From Alphaproteobacteria bacterium (lineage in GTDB: Bacteria > Pseudomonadota > Alphaproteobacteria > UBA6615), in the NCBI GenBank assembly GCA_021774445.1, contig JAJFJA010000024.1, forward strand, positions 1-64,000: DNA of 64,000 nt. The letters are read 5' to 3'. Both the position numbers and the translations under genes were made by a program. The notes below the pieces were generated by a model, which saw only the letters and a program-made list of their open reading frames with translations, made no database searches and was not told where the DNA came from. Of this stretch, positions 1 to 8,614 are shown one piece after another; within the stretch, counting starts at the first letter, position 1, and every line of letters begins with the position of its first letter.

Positions 1-1407
1 GCGTTCCTCAAACGTAGTCGCGGCCGCCAGTTTGGCGAAGATCTCTTCGGTCTCCGGACTGATAAAGCCGACCTCGGTCGAAGGGAACGTGCCGTTGAAT
101 TCTGGATGCCACAGCGACGGATCGACCCAGTAACCCCCAGATGTGTAGATATTCAACGCGTCCGGGTCGCGGCGTTTGGCGACCCACGTGGCGAGGTCAT
201 AGCTCTTGATCTGGAGGTTGATGCCAGCCCGTTTGGCCTGCTCAACCAGAGCGACAGCAATGCGATTTTGCGTGTTACTTGTCGCAATAACTTGGATCGA
301 GATCGGTTCGCCGTTGTATCCCGCTGCCTCGAGATAATCTTTGGCCGCTTTGAGATTGCCGTATCCGGCATCCGTGTTGTAGGCGCTTTCGGGCGCATAG
401 ATGCTCGGATTGGTCAGGCTGAAAGATGGATCGGAAACCACGACCGAAGCAATTTCAGCCGGATCGATCATGGCTTGTATGGCCTTGCGGATGTTGAGAT
501 CACTGGTTGGGCCCTGCTGGTGATTGAACATCATGTACTGCAGCACGCCCGGCCCGTTCTTGATCGGCTCAACGCCGTCGGTCTCGCGCAGCCGCGCGGC
601 TTCCGAATCCGGCACCTCGGTGATGATGTCGTATTCGCCGGATTCCAGACCGGCGACGCGCGTCGATGCTTCCGGAACGATCCAGAAGATGACCTCATCC
701 AGATTGGTTATCTTCTTGCCGGCCTGATAGTTCGGATCATCGGACCGTGCGAGGTAGTCGTCAAACCGAGCCAGTCGAGCGAACTGATCTTCCTTGTATT
801 CGACAAAACTATACGGGCCGGTACCAACCACTTCGGTCAGCTTGCCAGGTGTCGTTGACGCCTCGGCAATCTCCTTCGGCATGATCACCGCTTTGTTCTC
901 GTCCGAGCCGAGCAGGAGAAGAAGGAACTGCCCCATGGGAGCATTGAAGTTCAGGACGACGGTTGAGGCGTCGGGCGTATCGATCGAATCGAGGCTTGCC
1001 AGACCCGCCCCCTTCGGACCGACTTCGCGCCAGCGCTCAAGCGAGGCTTTGACGTCGCCGGAATCGAGGGTATCGCCGTTGTGGAACTTGACGCCGCTAC
1101 GCAGCTTGAACGTCCAGACCTTGCCTTCCTCGGTGGCCTCAAAACTCTCCGCAAGTTCCGGGACCGCGGTGAGGTCGCTGCCGTTTCCGAACAGGCCCTC
1201 GAACACATGCCCCATCACTTGGGGCAGCGGGTGTCCGACGGTCGATTGCCAGTCGAGTGTCGGCAGCGGTATGTGCAGCCCGACGTTAAGCGTCCCACCC
1301 TGGACCGGCGTCTCGGCCGCCAGCGCAACGTTTAGATTCGAGGCCGCACCGACACCAAAAATCAAGATGCCACCGAGCAAGCCACTCAAGAACCGGCGCC
1401 TACGCAT
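1..1407 (-). CDS. ABC transporter substrate-binding protein, family 5 (peptide/nickel type), 3' end cut by window
   Basis: Periplasmic binding protein for a peptide/opine-type ABC importer. Translating the minus strand from the ATG at 1407 gives an open frame through the window edge (469 codons visible, no stop). The N-terminus has an Arg-rich start, a hydrophobic core and an ALA-AET signal cleavage region; the mature part shows the family-5 pattern (GGTLNVGL, LRSGVKFHNGD, GTGPYSFVEY, IRKAIQAMID). A strong Shine-Dalgarno, GGAGGAGGAC, ends a few bases before the ATG and fixes the start. It follows the enolase-superfamily gene and LacI regulator on the same strand, so the LacI protein probably controls it. 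The permease and ATPase genes would lie beyond the window start. Family is sure; the substrate is unknown. Confidence 0.9.
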   Translation of the reverse strand, partial: MRRRRFLSGLLGGILIFGVGAASNLNVALAAETPVQGGTLNVGLHIPLPTLDWQSTVGHPLPQVMGHVFEGLFGNGSDLTAVPELAESFEATEEGKVWTFKLRSGVKFHNGDTLDSGDVKASLERWREVGPKGAGLASLDSIDTPDASTVVLNFNAPMGQFLLLLLGSDENKAVIMPKEIAEASTTPGKLTEVVGTGPYSFVEYKEDQFARLARFDDYLARSDDPNYQAGKKITNLDEVIFWIVPEASTRVAGLESGEYDIITEVPDSEAARLRETDGVEPIKNGPGVLQYMMFNHQQGPTSDLNIRKAIQAMIDPAEIASVVVSDPSFSLTNPSIYAPESAYNTDAGYGNLKAAKDYLEAAGYNGEPISIQVIATSNTQNRIAVALVEQAKRAGINLQIKSYDLATWVAKRRDPDALNIYTSGGYWVDPSLWHPEFNGTFPSTEVGFISPETEEIFAKLAAATTFEER

Positions 1408-1520
1408 TGTGTCCTCCTCCCTAGTAGAACGTTATATTTTTTGCAGGATACTCCAAGATGTCTTGGTTTGCAAGCGACCGCGGACCGGATTCGGCCGGGA
1501 AACGCCCTGATCGGCGAAGG

Positions 1521-2675
1521 CTACGTGTCGACGATCATTGTGCGCAGCACGGCCTCGTCGAGGTCGACTCCCAAACCCGGCGCATCGCCCAGAATGGCGC
1601 GACCCTGCTCGATCTCGAAGCCACCAACGAAAGGCGTTCGTTCGAACCGCAGATGCCCTTGGGCATCGACGGGAAACGGGTCACGGAGGGTCGCCGCGAG
1701 GTGACAGTGCGCGGCGTCGCCAAGCTTGGTGGCGGGCCGGGAGGCGACGCTGACGCCGATCGCTGCGGCCTCACAAATGTCGGCGATTTGGTGGGCGTTG
1801 TGGAGCCCGCCGACCCGGCCGATCTTAAGGACAATGCGGTCGGCCGCGCCGAGGCGCACGATCTGCATCATCGCTTCCGGCGAGACGACTGATTCATCAA
1901 GGACGATCGGTATCGCAAGGGTTTCGCGAAGTTCGGCATGCCCTTCGAGATCGAGGTAATGGAGCGGCTGCTCGAGGGACAGATTACCGTAGAAGCGTGC
2001 CGCGAGAATTGCCGCGACGCTACCGCGCACCTCTCCCGGGTTCGCCCATGATTGGTCGGCGTCGGCGTCGACATAGATTTCCGCCCCAACCGCGTCGAGG
2101 ACCGCCAGCAGCTTTTGCCTCTCACGCTCGCCATATCCGATGCTCCGGTCACCGACGCTATCACCAATGCTTACCCGGAGCCCGCGGATGCCGTCTTCAA
2201 CCAAGCCTCGCGCCGCCCTGGCGTTTTCGTCCGGTGCCTCGGCGCAAAGGCCGCTCAGCAATTCGAGCTCGGTGCGATAGGTGCCGCCGAGCAGGGCAAA
2301 TACCGGGCATTCCCGTGCTTTGCCGATAATATCGTGCACCGCCATATCGATGGCCGCCCGGGCGGGCGGACATCCCGGCGGGAACGTACCGCCAACCCGA
2401 TCGAGCCGGCGGTGCACGTCATTCAGATTGAGAGCGTCCACACCGACCAAGGCGGCCGCATACGCGTGCAGCCAATCGAGCAGTCCGCCCATGGTATTGT
2501 TCAAGTAAGGCGACATCGATGATGCCTCACCAAACCCTGCCACGCTGCTATCGGTCCTAATCCGGATGATGACGGTCTCAACGCCGGCGATCGTAGACAG
2601 CTGGTCCTGATCCCGATGGCCAAACTTGATCGGTTTCATTCTGATTGGAAACCGCTCAATATCAACGATTTTCAT
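1521..2675 (-). CDS. Enolase-superfamily protein (MLE type) lacking the catalytic KxK lysines
   Basis: 384 aa with the N-terminal capping domain and the TIM-barrel of the muconate-lactonizing/dipeptide-epimerase branch. Metal ligands are present: D205 (in VDADADQSW), E235 (SLEQPL), D260 (VLDES), and the far-side lysine K284 (VLKIGRVGG) is kept. At the second barrel strand, where relatives carry K-x-K, this protein has R167-V-S169, so the usual general acid/base pair is missing. It shares long stretches with the enzyme encoded at 3951-5159 (GKA..CPV, LLGG.YRT, EQPLH.LDL.GHA, DRIVLK..RVGGL), so the two are paralogs. Its ATG overlaps the LacI stop in an ATGA, indicating one transcript. Either the chemistry is altered or uses one lysine, or the protein is catalytically dead. 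Confidence 0.88.
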   Translation of the reverse strand: MKIVDIERFPIRMKPIKFGHRDQDQLSTIAGVETVIIRIRTDSSVAGFGEASSMSPYLNNTMGGLLDWLHAYAAALVGVDALNLNDVHRRLDRVGGTFPPGCPPARAAIDMAVHDIIGKARECPVFALLGGTYRTELELLSGLCAEAPDENARAARGLVEDGIRGLRVSIGDSVGDRSIGYGERERQKLLAVLDAVGAEIYVDADADQSWANPGEVRGSVAAILAARFYGNLSLEQPLHYLDLEGHAELRETLAIPIVLDESVVSPEAMMQIVRLGAADRIVLKIGRVGGLHNAHQIADICEAAAIGVSVASRPATKLGDAAHCHLAATLRDPFPVDAQGHLRFERTPFVGGFEIEQGRAILGDAPGLGVDLDEAVLRTMIVDT

Positions 2676-3790
2676 GGCGTCTCCGTCGCTTGCGGCGTTA
2701 TTCGCCCGGCGACGGTCTTTCGTGCCTTGCCGTCTTTGCCGCCGATCGCGATGGTCGCGGGGCCGCGGGGCAACCCACAGGACTCGCGAATCACCAGCTC
2801 GGTCTTCAGCCTGATTTCGGGCGATCCCCTAAACCCGGAATCAGCGTCCTGAACCGCAGCCACCAGCGCGTCGCAAGCAAGCCGCCCCATGTTGAATCGC
2901 TCTTCGCGCAGGGTCGTGATCGCCGGCCGATAGAAGCTGGCCCATGCCGGGTCGTCGAACGCGATCAGGCTGATTTGCTCCGGGATGGCCACTTTGTAGT
3001 CGTTCAGGCACGCCAGCGTCGCGCCGGTCATCATCTCGTTGCAGACCAGCAGGGCCGTTGGCGGCACCGCCATGGTGATCAGTTGCCGCGCGGCCTCGAA
3101 GGCCTCTTCCTGCTGATAGTTGCCGTAGGCCACCAGATCCTGGTCGAAGGGCAAGCCGGCACGCAGCAACCCGTCTTTGTAGCCGGCCAATCGATTGCGG
3201 CCGGACTCAAGGGCCATCAGGCCGGCGACCAGGCCAATTCTTTGGTGACCAAGCGACACCAGATAGTCGACGGCGTCCGCGGCGGCGCTGCGGTCATCGG
3301 AAATGATGCGCGTGACCTCCGCCCCCGGGATCCGACTGCCAACGAGGACCAGTTGAAAGCCGGTCTCGGCAAGCTTGCTAAAATAGCGGTGGTTCTCCTC
3401 CAGCGGCGAGACGATAACGCCGTCGACCCCGCGCTCGCGCAACTCGTTGAGATAATCTCTCTCAAGTTCGGGATTGTCGGCTGTATTGCACAGGATGACA
3501 TGGAAGCCATGGTTGCGCGCCGCCTCTTCGACCCCTTGCACGAAGACCGTCCAGTGATATCGCACGATATCGCTAATCATGACGCCGATGGCGCGGGTTC
3601 TCTTGAGACGCAGCGAACGCGCCACACCGTTGGGTCGATATTCGAGCTTTGCGGCGGCCTCGAGAACCACCTTGCGGGTCCGTTCGCTATAGGAGCCGTA
3701 ACCGGCGAGAACCCGGCTGGCCATGCCGACGGAGACGCCGGCTTCCTTGGCCACATTTTTTAGCGTTGCGACTTTGGCAGGATCGGCCAT
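2672..3790 (-). CDS. LacI-family transcriptional regulator
   Basis: 372 aa from the ATG at 3790. Residues about 8-30 (LKNVAKEAGVSVGMASRVL) form the LacI helix-turn-helix and hinge, followed by a periplasmic-binding-protein-like effector domain (IGVMISDIVRYHWTVFVQGVEE, GVDGVIVSPL, AVDYLVSLGHQRIGLVAG, LLVCNEMMTGA, AFDDPAWASFYRPAITTLREE). A longer frame exists upstream from a TTG at 3841, but its extra residues do not resemble LacI N-termini, so 3790 was chosen. It is the first gene of a LacI, enolase-like, binding-protein operon and is divergent from a second enolase-superfamily gene. It probably responds to the imported substrate or its product. The palindrome at 3872-3885, with a central CG, is its likely operator. 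Confidence 0.93.
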   Translation of the reverse strand: MADPAKVATLKNVAKEAGVSVGMASRVLAGYGSYSERTRKVVLEAAAKLEYRPNGVARSLRLKRTRAIGVMISDIVRYHWTVFVQGVEEAARNHGFHVILCNTADNPELERDYLNELRERGVDGVIVSPLEENHRYFSKLAETGFQLVLVGSRIPGAEVTRIISDDRSAAADAVDYLVSLGHQRIGLVAGLMALESGRNRLAGYKDGLLRAGLPFDQDLVAYGNYQQEEAFEAARQLITMAVPPTALLVCNEMMTGATLACLNDYKVAIPEQISLIAFDDPAWASFYRPAITTLREERFNMGRLACDALVAAVQDADSGFRGSPEIRLKTELVIRESCGLPRGPATIAIGGKDGKARKTVAGRITPQATETP

Positions 3791-3871
3791 GCTCGGGTCG
3801 GTCTTCGGTTTCAGGCGCCAACGGACGCTGACACCTCCCAAGCCTTACAGATTGATCGGATCATCGTCAAC

Positions 3872-3885
3872 GTATATCGTTATAC
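3872..3885. promoter_or_regulatory. Palindromic operator candidate GTATATCGTTATAC between LacI and enolase genes
   Basis: GTATA and TATAC arms flank TCGT, with a CG exactly at the centre, which is typical of LacI-family operators. It lies in the divergent intergenic region between the LacI gene (start 3790) and the enolase gene (start 3951). It resembles the regulon I operators but lacks their GTATAC half and the ATTATACGATT tail, so assignment to LacI is preferred. Confidence 0.5.
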
Positions 3886-3950
3886 TGTCGTCTCCGTCTT
3901 GCGCCGCGACCGGATGCCTGACAGGTCGGATCAAACGAGGCCGCCATCCC

Positions 3951-5159
3951 GTGAAGATTACAGAAATCGAGTTCCATCCACTTCGTTTGGCCCTGTCTGG
4001 CGCCACATCACGCGGTACCGATGCCGCACCCGAGGACCAGCAGGGTGCCTCGCCCGAAGCGATGGCGGCACAGCGCTATGCGCCGCCCGAAACCGGCGTC
4101 GTCCGCATGCGCACTGATGCCGGGCTCGAGGGTCTGGGCGACGGTGCCACGCTGCCACACTATTTCGGCCATGGCATCGGCAGCATGGTCGACTGGATGA
4201 AGCGTTTCCGCACCGTGCTGATCGGCGGCGACCCGCTGAACATAGCGGACATGCATCGCCGGATGGAGGCCGTTGCGGGGATTGGCGTGCCCGGCTGCCG
4301 ACCGGCGCAGGCGGCGATCGACATGGCGATCCACGACATCGCCGGCAAGGCCTACGGGTGCCCGGTTTACGATCTGCTCGGCGGCGCCTACCGCACGGCG
4401 TTCAGCTTGCAGACGCAGATGCACGGGCACACGCCTGAGCAGCTTCTAGGCGTCTGCCATCACTATATCGGTCAGGGATATCGCGCCCTGAAGATCAAGA
4501 TCGGAGGCCAGCTTCGACGCGAGGGCTATTCGAAAGCGGCGGTCGACGCGGACGCCGCGAAGGTCACCGCCGTTGCCCGCGACCTCCCCAGCGACATTCA
4601 AATCGACGTCGACGCAAACCAGGCGCTCGGTAGTCCGAAGACCGCGGTGAATTTCTTCGAGCGTGTCATCCGCATGGCTGTCCACCCAAACATGTCGATG
4701 GAGCAACCCCTGCATCATCTCGACCTTGCGGGCCATGCATTCGTTCGGCGGCGCTTGCCTCTGCCTATGATTCTCGACGAGTCGGTCACGTCTCCGGTCG
4801 CCATGGTTCAAATCGCGCGCCTGGCGGCCGCCGACCGAATCGTGCTGAAACCGAACCGCGTCGGGGGTCTGTGGCCGGCGCGCAAGATCATCGCGATTTG
4901 CGAGGCCAACGGCATCGGCATCAGTCTCGACACGATGCCGTTCACGGTGCTCGGCAATACGATGCTTTGCCATTTGGCCGCGACCATCAAGACCGCCTAT
5001 CCGCTTGATGCGGAGGGCCATACGTTCTTCGCGGACAGCCCTTTCCACGGCGGTATCGAGATACACGATGGTCGCGCTCACCTTTCTGCGGCGCCCGGCT
5101 TCGGCGTCGAGGTCGACGAGCAGCGCCTTGCACGCTTGGCCACGGAGCCTGGGGCCTGA
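3951..5159 (+). CDS. Enolase-superfamily enzyme (MLE/dipeptide-epimerase-like) with intact catalytic lysines
   Basis: 402 aa from GTG at 3951 (VKITEIEFHPLRL), chosen because this is where homology to superfamily N-termini begins; CGAGG ends about 10 bases upstream. The open frame extends further 5' but is not protein-like. Catalytic features: K181-I-K183 on strand 2, D221 (DVDANQAL), E251 (SMEQPL), D276 (LDESV) and K300 (VLKPNRVGG), the complete set for 1,1-proton-transfer enzymes of the MLE subgroup (racemase, epimerase, cycloisomerase or OSBS-like). An insertion near residues 17-45 enlarges the specificity loop. It is transcribed divergently from the LacI operon, which encodes a paralog with these lysines lost. 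The substrate is unknown; the exact reaction cannot be inferred. Confidence 0.88.
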   Translation: MKITEIEFHPLRLALSGATSRGTDAAPEDQQGASPEAMAAQRYAPPETGVVRMRTDAGLEGLGDGATLPHYFGHGIGSMVDWMKRFRTVLIGGDPLNIADMHRRMEAVAGIGVPGCRPAQAAIDMAIHDIAGKAYGCPVYDLLGGAYRTAFSLQTQMHGHTPEQLLGVCHHYIGQGYRALKIKIGGQLRREGYSKAAVDADAAKVTAVARDLPSDIQIDVDANQALGSPKTAVNFFERVIRMAVHPNMSMEQPLHHLDLAGHAFVRRRLPLPMILDESVTSPVAMVQIARLAAADRIVLKPNRVGGLWPARKIIAICEANGIGISLDTMPFTVLGNTMLCHLAATIKTAYPLDAEGHTFFADSPFHGGIEIHDGRAHLSAAPGFGVEVDEQRLARLATEPGA

Positions 5160-5258
5160 ATAGGCCCGGAATTTTGAGCGCACGGACGAGCTGCCGGGTC
5201 CTACGCTTCAGGCGATTCCTTTCACCAGGTTACCTGAGCCGTCGCAACAGGTCGCACG

Positions 5259-5708
5259 TTAGTCGCCGACGGTGAAGTGCTGGCCGACGTGCCGATGGCT
5301 TTCCAATTCATCAACGAGGGCGACGGCGTAGTCCTCGCATGAAATTCGGCTCACCCCGTCCTCGCTCTGCGAGAGCTCGTCCCGACCGAGCGGTAGCGGC
5401 CGGTCCTCTCGTCCGGCTCGATGAGTGCCGGCGGACTCAGGTTGGTCCAGGTCGCGGTGGTCTTGGGACAAAGGTAGAGATCCAACGCGTCACGGTGGGC
5501 CAGCGCTATGGGCTTGTAGGCATCGGGGAATGTGGCGGAATCGACGAGTTGCAGGCCGGGCGCCGCCAACAGCAAGCAAAGGCTGGTCGTTCACCTCCTT
5601 GAGCAAAACGCGGGTCGCGTCGATCACCATGCTGGCATCGGCATTGCCGAAGCCATAGGCGCTGACGACTACTCTGTGTTCGCGATGGCAGATATTGCCG
5701 CGCGGCAA
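5259..5708 (-). pseudogene. Remnant of an NAD(P)-binding (NmrA/atypical SDR) reductase gene
   Basis: Three minus-strand frames carry consecutive pieces of one protein. Around 5580-5690 is VVVSAYGFGNADASMVIDAT..LLKEV..QPLLAVGGA; around 5420-5560 is LVDSATFPDAYKPIALAHRDAL and WTNLSPPALIEP.ERTGRYR; around 5260-5345 is ..SRISCEDYAVALVDELE ending in HFTVGD and a TAA. These are, in order, the middle and C-terminal parts of the NAD(P)H-binding family often annotated as NAD(P)-dependent or 3-beta-hydroxysteroid-like oxidoreductase. The reading frame shifts at least twice and the N-terminal nucleotide-binding GxxGxxG segment is missing, so the gene is dead. Only this order of recognisable pieces supports the call; exact lesion positions were not resolved. 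Confidence 0.72.
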
Positions 5709-5756
5709 ATCGTCGGGCCGGTTTCGCGACCGCCTGCTATGCCGGCAACGCCGGCC

Positions 5757-6000
5757 TCAAAATTCTTTGCCGATCTTGCGATCTATCGACATCTTGCCGC
5801 CGCCCCGGATCAGCACGACGAGGCTGAGCAACCCCCACATCAGCGGCATCTCAAAACCGGCGGTGTTCCAGAAGTATCCGAAGCGCCAATGGGCGAAGAA
5901 CATGAAAACCAAGATCTGGACGGCGAGGAAAGCAGCGGAACCGGCAGGTTTCGCGGGCCTATCCGCAATATGAGGGCGGCGGGGATGCCGCCGTTAATGC
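5757..6000 (-). pseudogene. C-terminal remnant of a DoxX-family membrane protein
   Basis: Translating the minus strand gives AAFLAVQILVFMFFAHW, then FEMPLMWGLLSLVVLIRGGG and MSIDRKIGKEF, followed by TGA at 5757-5759. This is the typical end of DoxX proteins (AHW.., FE.PL.W.L, IRGGG..S.DR.IG.EF). The sequence upstream (GGIPAALILRIG) is in a different frame and the first half of the protein is absent. It lies directly upstream, on the same strand, of the NAD(P)-binding remnant, so both probably belonged to one small operon that has decayed. Confidence 0.65.
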
Positions 6001-6053
6001 GACAATGCCGCTGTATCTAATCTACGCGTTGCAGGAGTAGCCAACCAGCTGGT

Positions 6054-6833
6054 TCACGCCAGTATCAGATCAAGGTTCGCGAGCCGCATCTCCTCAATCG
6101 CCTGCTGACCGATCATGTCCGTGGTGATCACGCCGTCGATTTGGTCGAAGGTCGCCGTGCTGACGAATGCGCTGCCTCTGAACTTCGTATGATCGGCGAT
6201 GACATATTTCTCGCGTGAGACGCCGATGACCTCCCTCTGCACCTGGCTGTAGATCTCACTACCAATGCTGATTTTCCGCCGCTGAACGTCGACCGATGAG
6301 ACGCATAAAAAGGCAATATCAAAAGACAGGGATCTGATTGCAGAAATCGCAATAGATCCAACGAAAGAATCGTTTACCGCCAGATAGCCGCCGCCGATCA
6401 AATACAGGGATTCTACGTTCTGCTTCCTCAGCGCATTGGCAACGCCTAGAGAACTGGTAACGAACCTGCATTGGGTTGCTTCGTGCGCCCGGCGCGCGAT
6501 CGCCAATGCGGTGGTTCCTGCATCCAAAAAGACCGCTTTCTCGCCCGATATGAGTTGCATTGCCGCACTGCCGATGCGGCCTTTTTCTTCGACGTTGCTT
6601 TCCGCCCTATTTTCGTTCGACAAATCTAGCGACACCGGTGGGTTCGCGACCGCACCGCCATGGGTGCGGGACAAAACACCTCTTCTCTCCAACGCGGCAA
6701 GGTCGCGCCGGACCGTTGCCTCCGACACGCTGAAATGCGCGCACAGCTCGCCCAGCTTCGCGGACTGATTGCGATTGATTAAATCAACAATGCCTTTTCG
6801 TCTGACCGCCGCAAGTTGAGTGTCGTCTGACAT
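6054..6833 (-). CDS. DeoR-family transcriptional regulator
   Basis: 259 aa. Residues about 10-65 are the DeoR winged helix (RRKGIVDLINRNQSAKLGELCAHFSVSEATVRRDLAALERRGVLSRTHGGAV), followed by the sugar-phosphate-sensing DeoRC domain (IGSAAMQLISGEKAVFLDAGTT, VTSSLGVANAL, LIGGGYLAVNDSFVG, EKYVIADHTKFRGSAFV). It is the last gene of the operon that starts near 12.85 kb with a MalK-type ATPase. DeoR proteins usually bind a phosphorylated sugar or polyol intermediate, which agrees with the phosphodiesterase and phosphatase genes beside it. It probably represses its own operon; no operator was identified. Confidence 0.93.
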   Translation of the reverse strand: MSDDTQLAAVRRKGIVDLINRNQSAKLGELCAHFSVSEATVRRDLAALERRGVLSRTHGGAVANPPVSLDLSNENRAESNVEEKGRIGSAAMQLISGEKAVFLDAGTTALAIARRAHEATQCRFVTSSLGVANALRKQNVESLYLIGGGYLAVNDSFVGSIAISAIRSLSFDIAFLCVSSVDVQRRKISIGSEIYSQVQREVIGVSREKYVIADHTKFRGSAFVSTATFDQIDGVITTDMIGQQAIEEMRLANLDLILA

Positions 6834-6861
6834 GTCGCCGATCTATCTTTCGTCTGCCAGT

Positions 6862-7656
6862 TTATTCATTCGAACCACCGTTCCTGCGCGCGAGCTCCGG
6901 TCCGATGCGATCGTGAACTGCGGATGTTAGAACTGAAATCGTTAGCTTCGGATCGGCGTCGAACCGCGTAATGCTAGACCTAAGACCTGACTGCTGCGCA
7001 ATGACATAGCCCGCCGCAACGTCCCAAATATTGGAGCGCTCCTCATAGTAGCCATGGGTCCACCCCATTGCGGCAAACGTCGTACCAATTACCGAACACC
7101 TATAGTTCAAGCATTCGAGCTGCGCCCGTCGAAAAATGTCCTCAGCAAGCCGGTAGGAGGCGGTCTCCCAGTACGGACTCTGCCCCAATACGACGGTAGC
7201 AATCGCGGGAGGTCGCGGTGGCGGCCTGAACTCTCCGTTGTAACGAATACCGGCGATATCGCGGTCGGCGGACAGCAACATGTTGAGCATGGGAATATGG
7301 ATTGCGCCTACTGCCGGCGTTCCGTTTTCGCAGTAGCCCACGGAAACACCCCACAACGGTATGCCCGCCAAAAAGTTTGAGGTGCCATCGATGGGGTCGA
7401 CGCACCAGAAAGCGTCACCCTCCGTGCCGCCACCTTCTTCGCCGACAATATTCTCCTGTGGGTATTCGGCCCGTATCCGGTCTCGAATGAGCTGCTCAAT
7501 GCTGCGATCCGCTTCGGATACAGCGTCAAACGCATCTTTGAACTCTACGGCGATACCGCCGGGCTGCAAAAAATAGCCCTTGGCGGCTGTCCCAGCTTCC
7601 GCCGCCAGACGCTCGGCGAATAGCTGGCGGCGGCTTCGTGCGCTAGATCTATCCAT
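6862..7656 (-). CDS. Inositol-monophosphatase-family phosphatase
   Basis: 264 aa, usual length for the family. Mg-binding motifs are complete: the lysine/aspartate pattern near 40-50 (EFKDAFDAVSEAD), GEEGG at 72-76, the signature WCVDPIDGTSNF at 84-95 with D87 and D90, and a C-terminal WDVAAGY. It hydrolyses a phosphate monoester such as inositol phosphate, a sugar phosphate or a related polyol phosphate. It sits between a class III phosphodiesterase and a DeoR regulator in a glycerol-3-phosphate/sugar ABC operon, so it probably removes phosphate from the product made by the phosphodiesterase. SuhB-like or histidinol-phosphatase functions cannot be excluded by sequence alone, but the context favours catabolism. 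Confidence 0.9.
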   Translation of the reverse strand: MDRSSARSRRQLFAERLAAEAGTAAKGYFLQPGGIAVEFKDAFDAVSEADRSIEQLIRDRIRAEYPQENIVGEEGGGTEGDAFWCVDPIDGTSNFLAGIPLWGVSVGYCENGTPAVGAIHIPMLNMLLSADRDIAGIRYNGEFRPPPRPPAIATVVLGQSPYWETASYRLAEDIFRRAQLECLNYRCSVIGTTFAAMGWTHGYYEERSNIWDVAAGYVIAQQSGLRSSITRFDADPKLTISVLTSAVHDRIGPELARRNGGSNE

Positions 7657-7712
7657 CGCCGATATCGACCGTTAGGCGGGTATGCCATGAGGCTTTGCCA
7701 GGTTGGTTCATC

Positions 7713-8537
7713 CTACTGCCCAACGGCTTTCTGGCGTTCGGTGCGCGGTTCTCCGACGTCCAAACTCACATATCGGGTGCCTACGCTATGGGTCCCCTGG
7801 CTATCGATGGCGTGAATGAAATACGCAAAGGGCTCCTCGACCACCTGCAACCTGCTGTCGCCAAAACAAAACGACGATCCCATTTGGAACGACGGCCCGC
7901 CCGCGATATAACAATTCGCGCCATGCCAGACGGTTTGGTAGGGCCTGTGGACATGACCACTCAAGACGACGACTTTCGATTTGCTGCGCCGTATCAATTC
8001 TCCTAGCTCTTCGGCACCTTCAACCTCCGCCATCTCATCAAACTCGGCGTGACCGGTCGGGAACGGGGGATGATGCATCGATACGACGGTATGATCGGTG
8101 TAGTCGTGAAGTAACATCGACCGTAACCAGGAGAGCTGGTCGTCGGAAATACGTCCAGACGGTTTGCCTTCGATCACCGTGTCTACACCAAGTACCTGAA
8201 CCCTGCCGAAATCCACCTGGTAGTCCATGGGATCATTGCTGGTGAAATAGTAGGCGGAGGCGAAAACCCGCCGAAGGTCGTCGCGGTTGTCGTGATTTCC
8301 CGGAACAATAAACACGGGAATACTCATTGCGTTGAGTAGCTTCTTGAGGCCTTCATAGGACTCAATGTTGCCCCGCTCTGCCAAATCGCCGGTGATCGAA
8401 ACGAAATCCAGGTGTTTTTCTATTTTGGCTACGTCGTCAAACACCTTACCCAGGGCGTTGACCAACCCAGGCCGCAGAGCGGGGTATTCCTCGGCCGTTG
8501 TTGTAAAATGAAGGTCCGATAAATGGACGAATTTCAT
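7713..8537 (-). CDS. Class III metallophosphoesterase (GpdQ/CpdA-like phosphodiesterase)
   Basis: 274 aa from the ATG at 8537 (MKFVHLSDLHF). All five metal-site blocks of the calcineurin-like fold are visible: D8-x-H10, GD at 50-51, GNHD at 80-83, MHH at 154-156, GHVH at 194-197. The arrangement and length match the class III cyclic-nucleotide phosphodiesterases, which include the glycerophosphodiesterase GpdQ. The frame stays open far upstream (to 9179) but that part overlaps the permease gene in another frame and is not protein-like, so 8537 is the start. It follows the permease genes of a UgpABCE/MalEFGK-type importer. A role in cleaving an imported phosphodiester is therefore more likely than cAMP turnover. 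Confidence 0.9.
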   Translation of the reverse strand: MKFVHLSDLHFTTTAEEYPALRPGLVNALGKVFDDVAKIEKHLDFVSITGDLAERGNIESYEGLKKLLNAMSIPVFIVPGNHDNRDDLRRVFASAYYFTSNDPMDYQVDFGRVQVLGVDTVIEGKPSGRISDDQLSWLRSMLLHDYTDHTVVSMHHPPFPTGHAEFDEMAEVEGAEELGELIRRSKSKVVVLSGHVHRPYQTVWHGANCYIAGGPSFQMGSSFCFGDSRLQVVEEPFAYFIHAIDSQGTHSVGTRYVSLDVGEPRTERQKAVGQ

Positions 8538-8614
8538 CCTATGCCCCGCGAAAATTTGGCAGAAACTAAGCATGACTGCTGAACGTTCATAATGGTTCCG
8601 TAGATCCCGAATTC

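Noticed and set aside
3872..3885. Counting this site as a fourth regulon I operator
   Set aside because: Only the short arms match; the central CG and missing tail fit a LacI operator better.
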